A stretch of 64,000 nucleotides of DNA from Paracoccus endophyticus (GTDB taxonomy: Bacteria; Pseudomonadota; Alphaproteobacteria; Rhodobacterales; Rhodobacteraceae). The stretch is from contig NZ_QLUV01000003.1 in NCBI RefSeq assembly GCF_003286075.1, positions 62,001 to 126,000 of the forward strand. The letters run 5' to 3'. The notes below the pieces were generated by a model. The model ran no database searches. It was not told the DNA's origin and saw nothing but the letters and a program-made list of their open reading frames with translations. The position numbers and the translations under genes were made by a program. Shown in pieces: positions 10,070-18,291 of the stretch (the stretch's first letter is position 1; every line of letters starts with the position of its first letter).

Positions 10070-11299
10070 TCAGGCGACCGCGTGGGCACGATTCAGCGCG
10101 CAGCGTGACCACAGCGCATCCATTGCGCGCACCAGATGGTCGATCTGCTTGGAATCATGCACCGGCGACGGCGTGAAACGCAGCCGTTCCGTTCCGCGCG
10201 GCACGGTCGGAAAGTTGATCGGCTGCACATAGATGCCGAAATCGGCCAGCAGCATGTCCGACAGCATCTTGCAGTGGACCGGGTTGCCGACATGGACGGG
10301 CACGATATGGCTGCCGCGGTCGTCGATGGGCAGGCCCAGGCCGCGCAGGCGCATCTTCAGGATGCGGGCGTGCAGCTGCTGCGCGTCGCGCAGCGCCTGG
10401 CCCTCGGCCGTCTTCAGCAGGCGAATGGATTCCGCCGCGCCCGCCGCCACCGCGGGCGGAATCGAGGTGGTGAAGATGAAGCCCGGCGCATAGGATCGGA
10501 TCGCGTCCACCATCCGGGCGGACGCCGCGATATAGCCGCCGAACACGCCGAACGCCTTGCCCAGCGTGCCGTTGAAGATGTCGATGCGGCCCATCAGCCC
10601 GTCGCGTTCCGCAACGCCGCCGCCGCGGGGGCCGTACATCCCCACTGCGTGAACCTCGTCCAGATAGGTCAGGGCGTGGAATTCCTGGGCAAGATCGCAG
10701 ATCGCCTTGATCGGGCCGAAGTCGCCGTCCATCGAATAGATGGATTCAAAGGCGATCAGCTTGGGCAGGGCCGGATCGTCGGCCTCCAGCAGCTCGCGCA
10801 GGTGGGCCACGTCGTTGTGGCGGAAGATGCGCTTTTCGCCGTCGAACCGCTTGATCCCCTCGATCATCGAGGCGTGATTGAGCGCATCCGAATAGATGAT
10901 GAGGCCCGGAAACAGCTTGCGCAGGGTCGAAAGCGTGGCGTCGTTGGCGATGTAGGCCGATGAAAAGACCAGCGCGGCCTCTTTCCCGTGCAGGTCGGCG
11001 ATCTCGCTCTCCAGCCGCTTGTGATAGACCGTCGTGCCCGAGATGTTGCGCGTGCCGCCCGACCCTGCCCCCGTGGCGTCCAGCGCCTCGTGCATGGCGG
11101 CCAGCACGGCAGGATGCTGGCCCATGCCCAGATAGTCGTTGCCGCACCACACGGTGATCTCGGTTTCCGACCCGTCGGGCCGCGTCCAGATGGCCTGCGG
11201 AAAGGCGCCCTTGCGCCGCTCGATGTCGATGAAGGTCCGATAGCGTCCTTCCTGATGCAGACGGTCAATGGCCTGATCGAGTGCGGCGTCGTAGTTCAT
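10070..11299 (-). CDS. hemA: 5-aminolevulinate synthase
   Basis: PLP enzyme that condenses succinyl-CoA with glycine to 5-aminolevulinate, the first step of haem synthesis in alphaproteobacteria (Shemin pathway). Visible features are [12 protein letters not shown] for substrate binding, [11 protein letters not shown], and the PLP lysine in [14 protein letters not shown]. The length of 409 residues fits the family. The ATG is preceded by AAGGGAG. The divergent upstream region carries an FNR-like box at 11360-11373, consistent with the oxygen control known for hemA in related bacteria. Haem demand from the c-type cytochromes of the sox locus is a plausible but inferred link. Confidence 0.97.
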   Translation of the reverse strand: MNYDAALDQAIDRLHQEGRYRTFIDIERRKGAFPQAIWTRPDGSETEITVWCGNDYLGMGQHPAVLAAMHEALDATGAGSGGTRNISGTTVYHKRLESEIADLHGKEAALVFSSAYIANDATLSTLRKLFPGLIIYSDALNHASMIEGIKRFDGEKRIFRHNDVAHLRELLEADDPALPKLIAFESIYSMDGDFGPIKAICDLAQEFHALTYLDEVHAVGMYGPRGGGVAERDGLMGRIDIFNGTLGKAFGVFGGYIAASARMVDAIRSYAPGFIFTTSIPPAVAAGAAESIRLLKTAEGQALRDAQQLHARILKMRLRGLGLPIDDRGSHIVPVHVGNPVHCKMLSDMLLADFGIYVQPINFPTVPRGTERLRFTPSPVHDSKQIDHLVRAMDALWSRCALNRAHAVA

Positions 11300-11359
11300 C
11301 GCTGGCTCCCTTGCGTCGCGGGCTGGGTGCGATCATCGTCGGATCGTGCGGGTCATGAC

Positions 11360-11373
11360 TTGATAAGGGTCAA
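11360..11373. promoter_or_regulatory. FNR/FnrL-like box in the hemA-M20 intergenic region
   Basis: TTGATAAGGGTCAA matches the FNR consensus TTGAT-N4-ATCAA at 9 of 10 conserved positions. It is centred about 67 bases upstream of the hemA ATG and about 95 bases upstream of the divergent peptidase start. Function is inferred. Confidence 0.5.
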
Positions 11374-11431
11374 TCGGAGGGGATTACACCCCAAATTTTC
11401 CCGCCTGCGACGAAAAGACACCTGAAACACT

Positions 11432-11446
11432 TGACCATTTGGGTCA
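11432..11446. promoter_or_regulatory. Perfect TGACC-N5-GGTCA inverted repeat before the M20 peptidase
   Basis: TGACC ATTTG GGTCA, a perfect 5-5-5 inverted repeat ending 15 bases before the peptidase start codon and overlapping its likely leader. It could be an operator for a dimeric regulator or a small mRNA hairpin. No regulator gene for it is seen in the window. Confidence 0.45.
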
Positions 11447-11461
11447 GATTAGGAATGCGGA

Positions 11462-12847
11462 ATGCGTGAAAACCCCGATGTCGGCGCGGTGCTTGATGCG
11501 CTGGACGATGGCCTGCCGGCGGCGCTGAACAGGCTGATGCAGTTCCTGCGCATCCCCTCGATCTCGACCGATCCGGCCCATGCCGCGGATGTCCGCCGGG
11601 CGGCCGGGTGGTTGTGCGACGAGCTGGCGGCGCTGGGGTTCGACGCGGCCGTCCACGACACGGCGGGCCACCCGATGGTGGTGGCGCGCACCCCGCCCGG
11701 CCCGTCGCGGACGCTGCTGTTCTATGGCCACTACGACGTGCAGCCCGTCGATCCGCTGTCCCTGTGGGACCGCGCCCCGTTCGACCCCGCGATCGAGGAC
11801 ACCCCCGCAGGCCCGGTGATCCGCGGGCGCGGCGCCTCGGACGACAAGGGGCAGCTGATGACCTTCGTCGAGGCCTGCCGCGCCTGGAAGGTCGTCCACG
11901 GCACCCTGCCCGACGGGCTGATCCTGCTGTTCGAGGGCGAGGAGGAGTCGGGGTCGCCCAGCCTGCAACCCTTTCTGCGGGCGAACGCCGATGCGCTGCG
12001 CGCCAGCCTGGCGCTGATCTGCGACACCGCCCTCTATGCCGACGGCCGCCCCGCGATCACCACCCAGCTGCGCGGCCTGATGGGAGAGGAGATCGTCGTG
12101 CGCGCCGCCGACCGCGACCTGCATTCCGGCAGCTTCGGGGGGCTGGCGGCCAATCCGATCCAGGTGCTGGTCACGGCCCTGGCCGCCGTCAAGGACGCCG
12201 ACGGCCGCGTGACGCTGCCGGGGTTCTACGACGGCGTGGCCGAACTGTCGGACACGCTGCGCGAGGACTGGCAAGGGCTGGGGTTCGACCCCGCGGACTA
12301 TCTGTCGCGCGTGGGACTGGGCACGCCCATCGGCGAACGCGGCCGCAGCGGGCTGGAGATGGTCTGGAACCGCCCGACGTTCGAGATCAACGGGATCAGC
12401 GGCGGCTACACTGGCGAGGGGTTCAAGACGGTGCTGCCCGCCGAGGCCCGCGCCAAGGTCAGCTGCCGACTCGTCGGCACCCAGGACCCCGAGGCGGTTC
12501 GCGCCGCCCTGCGCGCCCATGTCCGCGCCCATCTGCCGCCGGACTGCCGGGTCGAGTTCCACGCCCACGGCAGTTCGCCCGCCAGCGTCATGGACACCAG
12601 CGATCCCGGCTTTGACGCAGCCAGGGCGGCGCTCAGCGCCGAATGGGGGCGCGAGGCGGCGTTCATCGGCGCAGGCGGCTCGATCCCCATCGCGGGGGAC
12701 TTCAAGACGATCCTGGGCATGGACACGATGCTGATCGGATTTGCCCGCGACGACGACCGCATCCATTCCCCGAACGAGAAATACGACGTGGAAAGCTTTG
12801 CCAAGGGCGCGCGCAGCTGGGCGCGGATTCTGGCGGCGCTGCGCTGA
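11462..12847 (+). CDS. M20-family dipeptidase/metallopeptidase
   Basis: Dinuclear zinc peptidase of the M20/M25/M40 family, 461 residues. Metal-ligand and catalytic motifs are FYGHYDVQPVDP (about residues 87-98), GRGASDDKGQL, and FEGEEESGSPSL with the catalytic Glu pair. A dimerisation domain follows (about 200-360). No signal peptide is seen, so it should be cytosolic and act on small peptides or N-acyl amino acids. AGGA lies seven bases before the ATG. It is divergent from hemA, and a TGACC-N5-GGTCA inverted repeat sits just upstream. Confidence 0.9.
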   Translation: MRENPDVGAVLDALDDGLPAALNRLMQFLRIPSISTDPAHAADVRRAAGWLCDELAALGFDAAVHDTAGHPMVVARTPPGPSRTLLFYGHYDVQPVDPLSLWDRAPFDPAIEDTPAGPVIRGRGASDDKGQLMTFVEACRAWKVVHGTLPDGLILLFEGEEESGSPSLQPFLRANADALRASLALICDTALYADGRPAITTQLRGLMGEEIVVRAADRDLHSGSFGGLAANPIQVLVTALAAVKDADGRVTLPGFYDGVAELSDTLREDWQGLGFDPADYLSRVGLGTPIGERGRSGLEMVWNRPTFEINGISGGYTGEGFKTVLPAEARAKVSCRLVGTQDPEAVRAALRAHVRAHLPPDCRVEFHAHGSSPASVMDTSDPGFDAARAALSAEWGREAAFIGAGGSIPIAGDFKTILGMDTMLIGFARDDDRIHSPNEKYDVESFAKGARSWARILAALR

Positions 12848-13090
12848 GGCGCGTGTTACGGGGGTAGCGGTTCTGCCAGTCTTTGGGGCCGGGGGCGACG
12901 GCGCCGCCGCCGGTCCTGACGGGGTGCAGCCCCGCCCGCGGCAGCGCCACAGGGCGCCGCGTTCCGGGGCAGGACGTCAGCGTCGTGGTTCACGGCGGAC
13001 GGGTCCGGTGCCCTGCCTGCCGGCGCTTGCCCTGCCCCGGGTCGCGGTGATGGTGCGGGTCATCGGGCGGGCCGCGCCGCGCCGCCAATG

Positions 13091-13120
13091 AAAAAGGCAG
13101 GGCCTGCGCGGCCCTGCCTT
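13091..13120 (-). terminator. Rho-independent terminator of carD
   Basis: A 10-bp perfect stem (AAGGCAGGGC/GCCCTGCCTT at 13094-13103 and 13111-13120) with a 7-base loop. On the minus strand it ends in a run of five Ts (13095-13091). It lies 24 bases past the carD stop. The rest of the gap to the M20 stop (12848-13090) shows no convincing gene. Confidence 0.85.
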
Positions 13121-13143
13121 GTCAACGGGTTGAACCCGAAAGC

Positions 13144-13653
13144 TCAGGCCGCGCGCGAGGTCAGCACCTCGCCCACACGGCGCTGTGCGCCCGCCACGTC
13201 CAGACCGTCCACCGCCGCGACCTCACGGGTCAGGCGGTCCAGGGCGGCTTCGTAGAGCTGGCGCTCGGAATAGGATTGCTCGCGCTGGTCGTCGCTGCGG
13301 TGCAGGTCGCGCACCACCTCGGCGATCGACAACAGGTCGCCCGAGTTGATCTTCTGCTCGTATTCCTGCGCGCGGCGCGACCACATGGCGCGCTTGACGC
13401 GGGCCTTGCCCTTCAGCGTTTCCAGCGCGCGGTTGACCAGGTCAGGGCTGGCCAGGCTGCGCATCCCGATCTCGCTGGCGCGCGCGGTGGGCACGCGCAG
13501 GGTCATCTTGTCCTTTTCGAACGAGATCACGAACATCTCCAGCCGCAGGCCAGCGACCTCCTGCTCGTCGATCGAGATGATCCGGCCGACGCCATGCGCC
13601 GGATAGACCACGAACTCGTCAGGGTGGAATTCGTTCTTCTTGCCTCTGGACAT
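13144..13653 (-). CDS. carD: CarD-family transcriptional regulator
   Basis: RNA-polymerase-binding regulator of 169 residues. The N-terminal CarD/TRCF RNAP-interaction domain begins FVVYPAHGVGRI (about residues 14-25). The C-terminal helical domain (about 70-160) includes the conserved RKxxW-type element around KARVKRAMWSRR. In alphaproteobacteria CarD activates rRNA and many housekeeping promoters by stabilising open complexes. The ATG at 13653 follows GGAAGGAG. A much longer open frame upstream on this strand is the antisense of the YeeE gene and was rejected. Its terminator is at 13091-13120. Confidence 0.94.
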   Translation of the reverse strand: MSRGKKNEFHPDEFVVYPAHGVGRIISIDEQEVAGLRLEMFVISFEKDKMTLRVPTARASEIGMRSLASPDLVNRALETLKGKARVKRAMWSRRAQEYEQKINSGDLLSIAEVVRDLHRSDDQREQSYSERQLYEAALDRLTREVAAVDGLDVAGAQRRVGEVLTSRAA

Positions 13654-13972
13654 CCGGTCTCCTTCCAGTGTCGCCGAAACGCGGCGCAAAAAGAACCACA
13701 GACGGGTTGCCCCGCCCTGGTTCCTGGTGTGATACTTGACAAGGCCCGGTCCGACACTGGCCGGATGGGCAGACAAAATCCCCGCGGCGCGCAGGTTGGC
13801 AGACCCTGCGTGAAACGGGGGATGTAACAAGCTTGTATCACGAATCACCCCTGAAATAAAGGTATTTGACGGCTGGGGCGCCATGCCGCGCCCCGGCACG
13901 CCTGCATGGTCTGGCCAGAACGCACGCCATGCGGCTAGTCTGGCCAGAGCGTGCGCTATGCGGGAGGACAGC
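13654..13972. other. Divergent carD-YeeE intergenic region
   Basis: 319 bases without a supported gene. It holds a 10-bp palindrome, ACAAGCTTGT, at about 13828-13837, and the 26-bp tandem repeat at 13909-13963. No clear -10/-35 pair was recognised for either direction. Confidence 0.6.
13909..13963. repeat. 26-bp imperfect tandem repeat with TCTGGCCAGA cores
   Basis: Copies at 13909-13934 and 13938-13963 start with GTCTGGCCAGA and end ATGCGG. They match at 22 of 26 positions, and all four differences are transitions. Each contains a perfect 10-bp palindrome. The second copy ends at the GGGAGG ribosome-binding site of the YeeE/YedE gene, a position suitable for an operator. Confidence 0.75.
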
Positions 13973-15082
13973 ATGGACCTGACATTCCTCAGCGACCGGA
14001 TCGGCGATTCCGCCACGTCCGCCCTGATCGGCGCGGTCGTCGGCATCCTGTTCGGGGTCGCCGCGCAGCGGTCGGCCTTTTGCCTGCGGGCGGCCACGGT
14101 CGAGTTCGCGCGCGGACGGCTGGGGCCGCGCATGGCGGTCTGGCTGCTGACCTTTTCGGCGGCCGCGGTCTGGGTGCAGGGCGCGCGCATGGCCGGGCTG
14201 TTCGACACCGGCGCGGCGCGGATGATGGCGTCCACCGGAAGCCTCAGCGGCGCTGTGATCGGGGGGCTGATCTTCGGCGCCGGCATGATCCTGTCGCGCG
14301 GCTGCCCGGGGCGGCTGGTGGTGCTGGCGGCGACCGGGAACCTGCGCTCGATCATCGCGGGGCTGATCTTCGCGGTCACCGCGCAGATGACGCTGCGCGG
14401 CATCCTGGCCGAGCCGCGCACCGCGCTTGCCGCGCTGTGGACAACGCCCGCGGGCGCAAACGTCGACCTGACGACCGCCTGGGGCCTGCCGCCCTGGTCC
14501 GGGCTGGCGCTGGGCATGGCCACGGCGGCGCTGGCCCTGTGGCTGGCGCGCCGCAACCGCATCTCGCCGCGCATTCTGGTCTTTGGGGCGGGCGTGGGCG
14601 TTTCGGTCGCGATCGGCTTTTTCCTGACCTATCGGCTGGCGCAGACCGCATTCGATCCCGTGTCCGTCACCTCGGTCACCTTCACGGGACCATCGGCCAA
14701 CACGCTGATGGCGCTGCTGGTGCCCTTTCCCGATTGGAGCTTCGACGTGGGCCTGGTGCCCGGCGCCCTGCTCGGGTCGTTCCTGGCCGCCTCGATCGGG
14801 GGAGAGCTGCGGTTCCAGACCTTCGAAAGCATCAGCCAGACCCGCCGTTCGATGCTGGGCGCGGTGATGATGGGGTTCGGCGGGATGCTGGCGGGCGGCT
14901 GCTCGATCGGCAACGGCGTCAGCGGCAGTTCGCTGTTCGCGGCGACGGCGTGGCTGGCGCTGCTGTCGATGTGGATCGGCGGGATGCTGACCGACTGGCT
15001 TGTGGATCAGCGCACGGAACGCCGGGCGGCAATGACCGACCCGGCGCCTGCTGTTCAGCCCGCCTCGGGGACGAAGGCGTAG
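13973..15082 (+). CDS. YeeE/YedE-family sulfur (thiosulfate-type) transporter
   Basis: Polytopic inner-membrane protein of the YeeE/YedE (DUF395, TsuA/SoxT-like) family, 369 residues with about nine hydrophobic segments. The family's conserved cysteines are visible in AQRSAFCLRAA, LSRGCPGRL and AGGCSIGNG. Related proteins import thiosulfate or other sulfur compounds, and the adjacent sox cluster supports a sulfur role here. The ATG at 13973 follows GGGAGGAC. An earlier in-frame ATG would run through the tandem repeat and was rejected. Its 3' end overlaps the convergent SoxH-like gene by 28 bases. Confidence 0.88.
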   Translation: MDLTFLSDRIGDSATSALIGAVVGILFGVAAQRSAFCLRAATVEFARGRLGPRMAVWLLTFSAAAVWVQGARMAGLFDTGAARMMASTGSLSGAVIGGLIFGAGMILSRGCPGRLVVLAATGNLRSIIAGLIFAVTAQMTLRGILAEPRTALAALWTTPAGANVDLTTAWGLPPWSGLALGMATAALALWLARRNRISPRILVFGAGVGVSVAIGFFLTYRLAQTAFDPVSVTSVTFTGPSANTLMALLVPFPDWSFDVGLVPGALLGSFLAASIGGELRFQTFESISQTRRSMLGAVMMGFGGMLAGGCSIGNGVSGSSLFAATAWLALLSMWIGGMLTDWLVDQRTERRAAMTDPAPAVQPASGTKA

Positions 15083-15975
15083 GCGTCGCCCTGGCGCACG
15101 CAGCGGCCGATGCCGCCCTCCGGCAGGTGATAGCCGATCAGACGCCAACCCTCGTCCGCAAGCCGGGCCATCAGGGCTTGGCGCGTCTGCGCGGCCATCG
15201 CGGCGTCCTGATCGCCGCCGCCCGGCAGGTCTGGACGCGCAAAGGCATACATCGCGTTGCTGATCGCGTCGCCGATCACCATCACGCCCCCGTCCGGCGC
15301 GCCGATGGCAAAGGACGTGTGGCCCGGCGTATGGCCCGGGGTCGCGACCGCGCGGACGCCCGGCAGGACCTCGGCCTCCGGCTCGAACCGCTGCATCCGG
15401 TCGCCGACCGCCGCCAGCCGCCGCGCCGCGCCGGCGGCAAAGGCCTGCCCGGCCTCGCCGATCGCCGCGGGGGTCGCCGGGTCGGTCCAGAAGGCATGCT
15501 CGGCCGCGCCCATCTGCAGGCGGGCGTTGGCGAACACCGGCTCGTCGAACTCGTCCAGCAGACCCCACAGATGGTCGGGGTGGGCGTGGGTGAACACGAC
15601 GTCCGTCACATCGTCGGGCGCGATCCCGATCGCGGCCAGCGCCTCGGTCAGCTTGCCCGCGGTGGGCATGAAGTCGGGACCCGAGCCCACGTCGAACAGG
15701 GCCACGCGGTCGCCCTGGCGCATCAGCGTGACGTTCACCGGGTTCACCAGCCGGTCCGCGGGAATGCCATAGCGCGCGATCAGCTCGGCCCGCTCGGCCT
15801 CGGGCAGCCTGTCGGTCAGAAAGCTGGCCGGCAGTTCAAGCGTGCCGTCCGAGACCGTGTCGATCCGCAGGTCGCCCAGCGTCAGCGTCGTCACGGCCCA
15901 CAGGCGGCGGGGCAAAAGCGCGCCCGCCGCCAGCACGGCCGAGGCGGAGAGGACAAGTCGGCGGGTAATCGGCAT
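15055..15975 (-). CDS. Metallo-beta-lactamase-fold hydrolase, SoxH-like
   Basis: Exported MBL-fold hydrolase of 306 residues. The signal sequence is Tat-like, with TRRLVLSAS near residues 4-12. The metal-binding HTHAHPDH-type motif reads FTHAHPDHLWG, with further ligands in TPGHTPGHTSF and VIGDAISN. It sits immediately downstream of soxD, where SoxH is found in Paracoccus sox clusters, so a SoxH-type role is likely. The substrate of SoxH is not established. The ATG at 15975 has GGAG nine bases upstream. It overlaps the convergent YeeE gene tail-to-tail. Confidence 0.8.
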   Translation of the reverse strand: MPITRRLVLSASAVLAAGALLPRRLWAVTTLTLGDLRIDTVSDGTLELPASFLTDRLPEAERAELIARYGIPADRLVNPVNVTLMRQGDRVALFDVGSGPDFMPTAGKLTEALAAIGIAPDDVTDVVFTHAHPDHLWGLLDEFDEPVFANARLQMGAAEHAFWTDPATPAAIGEAGQAFAAGAARRLAAVGDRMQRFEPEAEVLPGVRAVATPGHTPGHTSFAIGAPDGGVMVIGDAISNAMYAFARPDLPGGGDQDAAMAAQTRQALMARLADEGWRLIGYHLPEGGIGRCVRQGDAYAFVPEAG

Positions 15976-16034
15976 GACGCAAGCTCCGTCAGGGAAAGGG
16001 GGGGCGCGGCCCAACGCCGCGCGCGCCGTCGGGT

Positions 16035-16982
16035 TCAGTCGAGGGCGGGCGCACCCTCGCTGTCCGCGCCGTCATCGGGATCGCCGGGCGTCACGTCCAG
16101 GTTCGTGGCGTGGCGGGTGATCTCGACCGCTTCCTTGCAGTTTTCCATGCAGGGCTGGACGGTAAACTGCGGAAGCTCGGCGGTTTCGCGGTCATCGACG
16201 ATGAAGCCGTCGGCATTCGGCATCTGGACCGTGCGGAAACTGTCCTGATCCAGCACGAAGTCCTCGTCCACCAGATCGTTGGAATACAGGATATAGGCAA
16301 CCACCGCATAGGTCTGATCGACATCCAGCGTCTGCGCCGCGCCGAACGGCATCGAGCGGTGGACGTAATCCCAGGCCGTGGACAGATAGGGCCAATAGGA
16401 CCCGACGGTCTTCAACGGGTCCTCGTGGTCCAGGGTGTTCATGCCGCCGGCCAGCTTGGGCCAGTTGTCCACGCCCTCGGCAAAGTCGCCGTGGCACGAG
16501 GCGCAGTGTTCGGAAAACAGCTCCTCGCCGGTCGCCACGTCTGCCGATCCGGGCGGCAGGCCCAGCCCGTCGGGACGCACGTCCTTGTCCCAAGCCGCGA
16601 TCTCTTCGGGCAGGGCTTCGCGGCCCAGCTTCATCGTCTTGCCGGCGCCCGGCCAGGCGGTGGCTGCCGCGCCCGCCCCTGCGGGGTCTTCGGGCGCCCC
16701 CGAGGCATCCGCGGCCGCGGCCGCGGCAGGCTTCTCGGACAGGGCAGAGCCTTCGCCCTCCGCGGCAGCGGGCGTGGCGGGGTCCGCGACCGCCGCCTCG
16801 TGCTGTGCGGCGCCGTCCGATCCGGCGGATGCGCCGGGGGTCGCCGCCTCGGGCGGCTGCGCGTCGGCGGGCACCGTTCCGGCCGGCGCCGCCTCAGCGG
16901 GGGCCGGGGTCTGCGCCGCCGCCGGCGTCAGCAGGGCGACCGTCAGGGCGAGGGACAGAAGCGTTTCAGGAAATCTCGACAT
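16035..16982 (-). CDS. soxD: SoxD, cytochrome c subunit of sulfane dehydrogenase (mono-haem form)
   Basis: Periplasmic cytochrome c partner of SoxC in oxidation of the sulfane sulfur on SoxYZ. The 315-residue protein has a Sec signal peptide (residues 1-23). A low-complexity Ala/Pro/Glu/Gly stretch follows (about 24-110), then one cytochrome domain with CASCH near residue 180. Only one CxxCH is present, and a later CMENCK lacks the histidine. The SoxD described from P. pantotrophus is larger and carries two haems, so the second domain is absent here. The start ATG lies inside soxC, overlapping by 17 bases, with GGAGAGG upstream. Confidence 0.85.
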   Translation of the reverse strand: MSRFPETLLSLALTVALLTPAAAQTPAPAEAAPAGTVPADAQPPEAATPGASAGSDGAAQHEAAVADPATPAAAEGEGSALSEKPAAAAAADASGAPEDPAGAGAAATAWPGAGKTMKLGREALPEEIAAWDKDVRPDGLGLPPGSADVATGEELFSEHCASCHGDFAEGVDNWPKLAGGMNTLDHEDPLKTVGSYWPYLSTAWDYVHRSMPFGAAQTLDVDQTYAVVAYILYSNDLVDEDFVLDQDSFRTVQMPNADGFIVDDRETAELPQFTVQPCMENCKEAVEITRHATNLDVTPGDPDDGADSEGAPALD

Positions 16983-18246
16983 TCTCGGCCTCTCCGTTCG
17001 CTTTCACGAGCCAGGTCTGGATTCCATTGTTGTGATAGACCGAGTTCAGCCCCCGGATGGCGCGCAGCGCATCCTTGGTAGGCTGGACATAGCCGGTCGC
17101 ATCCATGGCCCGCGACTGGATCAACATGTCCGACCCGTCCCACTGGTGGTCCAGATAGAAACGATGCAGCGCCAGCGGGTTGGACTGCGGCTCAAGCCGG
17201 GCGGTCTGCCAGGTCCTGCCGCCATCGACGGTCACGTCCACCTGCTTGATCGCGCCGCGCCCCGACCAGGCCAGCCCGGTGATGACCAGGGGCCCGGCCC
17301 CATGCCGGATCGGCGATTGCGGGCTGGGCGAGGTCACGACCGACTTGGCGTCCATGACCCAAGTCCATTTGCGGGACGTGCCGTTGGCCAGCGTGTCGGT
17401 GTATTTCGACGTCTCCTCGCGGCTTTCCCAGGGCGCGTCGGCGACCTCGATCCGGCGCAGCCACTTGATCCACATGTTGCCTTCCCATCCGGGCACAACC
17501 AGCCGGACGGGATAGCCATGTTCCTTGCGCAGCGCCTCGCCGTTGGCCTTGAAAGCGACCAGCACGTCGTCCAGCATCTTCTCGATGGGAAAGCTGCGCG
17601 CGTTGGACGAGGCGTCGGCCCCCTCGGCCATCACCCATGTCGCCTCGGGCTTGACGCCCGCCTCCTCCAGCAGCAGGCGCAGCGGCACGCCGGTGTATTC
17701 CATGTTGTGGATCATGCCGTGGGTGAACTGCGCGCCGTTCAGCTGCGCGCCCGCCCACTCCATGCCGGTGTTGGCGGCGCATTCCAGAAAACAGGTCATG
17801 GTGCGGCGCGGAAAGCGTTCCAGGTCGTCATAGGTGAACACCAGCGGGCGTTCCACCATGCCGTTGATCATCAGTCGATAGTCGGGCTTTGCCAGGTCGA
17901 TGGCGCCCGAGTGGTGGCGCTCGAAGGCGCAACCCTGCGGCGTGATCGTGCCGTCCAGCGCGTGGATGGGGGTAAAGTTGATCGAGCTGATCGTGTCCGC
18001 GGTCAGCCAGCTGACCGTGCGGCGGATCACGTCGCCCTCATGCTCGGTGGGCAGGCCATAGGGATGGGCGTCCACCCCGTCGCCGAACCCCGAGGCCCAG
18101 GGCTGGACCTCGGTGATCAGGGGATCGGGCGTGGCCGCCCGGGCCGCGGCGGGCAGCAACCCGGCGGTGGCCATCGCGCCGCCCGTGGCAAGGCTTGCGG
18201 TCAGAAAGCGGCGGCGGCCGGTGTGGAGAGGGGGACGATGGGTCAT
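16966..18246 (-). CDS. soxC: SoxC, molybdopterin subunit of sulfane dehydrogenase
   Basis: Sulfite-oxidase-fold molybdoenzyme that, with SoxD, removes electrons from protein-bound sulfane sulfur in the periplasm. A twin-arginine signal, TGRRRFLTAS, lies at about residues 9-18, fitting export of a folded Moco protein. The Moco-binding cysteine is expected in TCFLECAANTG (about residues 150-160). The C-terminal dimerisation domain includes VTVDGGRTW. Length is 426 residues. It overlaps soxD by 17 bases and follows soxB after 45 bases. Without SoxCD the Sox pathway yields sulfur globules, so its presence predicts complete oxidation to sulfate. Confidence 0.95.
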   Translation of the reverse strand: MTHRPPLHTGRRRFLTASLATGGAMATAGLLPAAARAATPDPLITEVQPWASGFGDGVDAHPYGLPTEHEGDVIRRTVSWLTADTISSINFTPIHALDGTITPQGCAFERHHSGAIDLAKPDYRLMINGMVERPLVFTYDDLERFPRRTMTCFLECAANTGMEWAGAQLNGAQFTHGMIHNMEYTGVPLRLLLEEAGVKPEATWVMAEGADASSNARSFPIEKMLDDVLVAFKANGEALRKEHGYPVRLVVPGWEGNMWIKWLRRIEVADAPWESREETSKYTDTLANGTSRKWTWVMDAKSVVTSPSPQSPIRHGAGPLVITGLAWSGRGAIKQVDVTVDGGRTWQTARLEPQSNPLALHRFYLDHQWDGSDMLIQSRAMDATGYVQPTKDALRAIRGLNSVYHNNGIQTWLVKANGEAENVEIS

Positions 18247-18291
18247 GTGGGACCTCGGGTCTTCGTGGTGGTGGAATCGATCCGGCGGCGG

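Noticed and set aside
13654..14574. In-frame upstream extension of carD
   Set aside because: It is antisense to the YeeE gene. CarD similarity and a strong GGAAGGAG site define the start at 13653.
16115..16170. Second haem site in SoxD
   Set aside because: The pattern is PCMENCKEA, with no histidine after the second cysteine, so it cannot bind haem c covalently as CxxCH.
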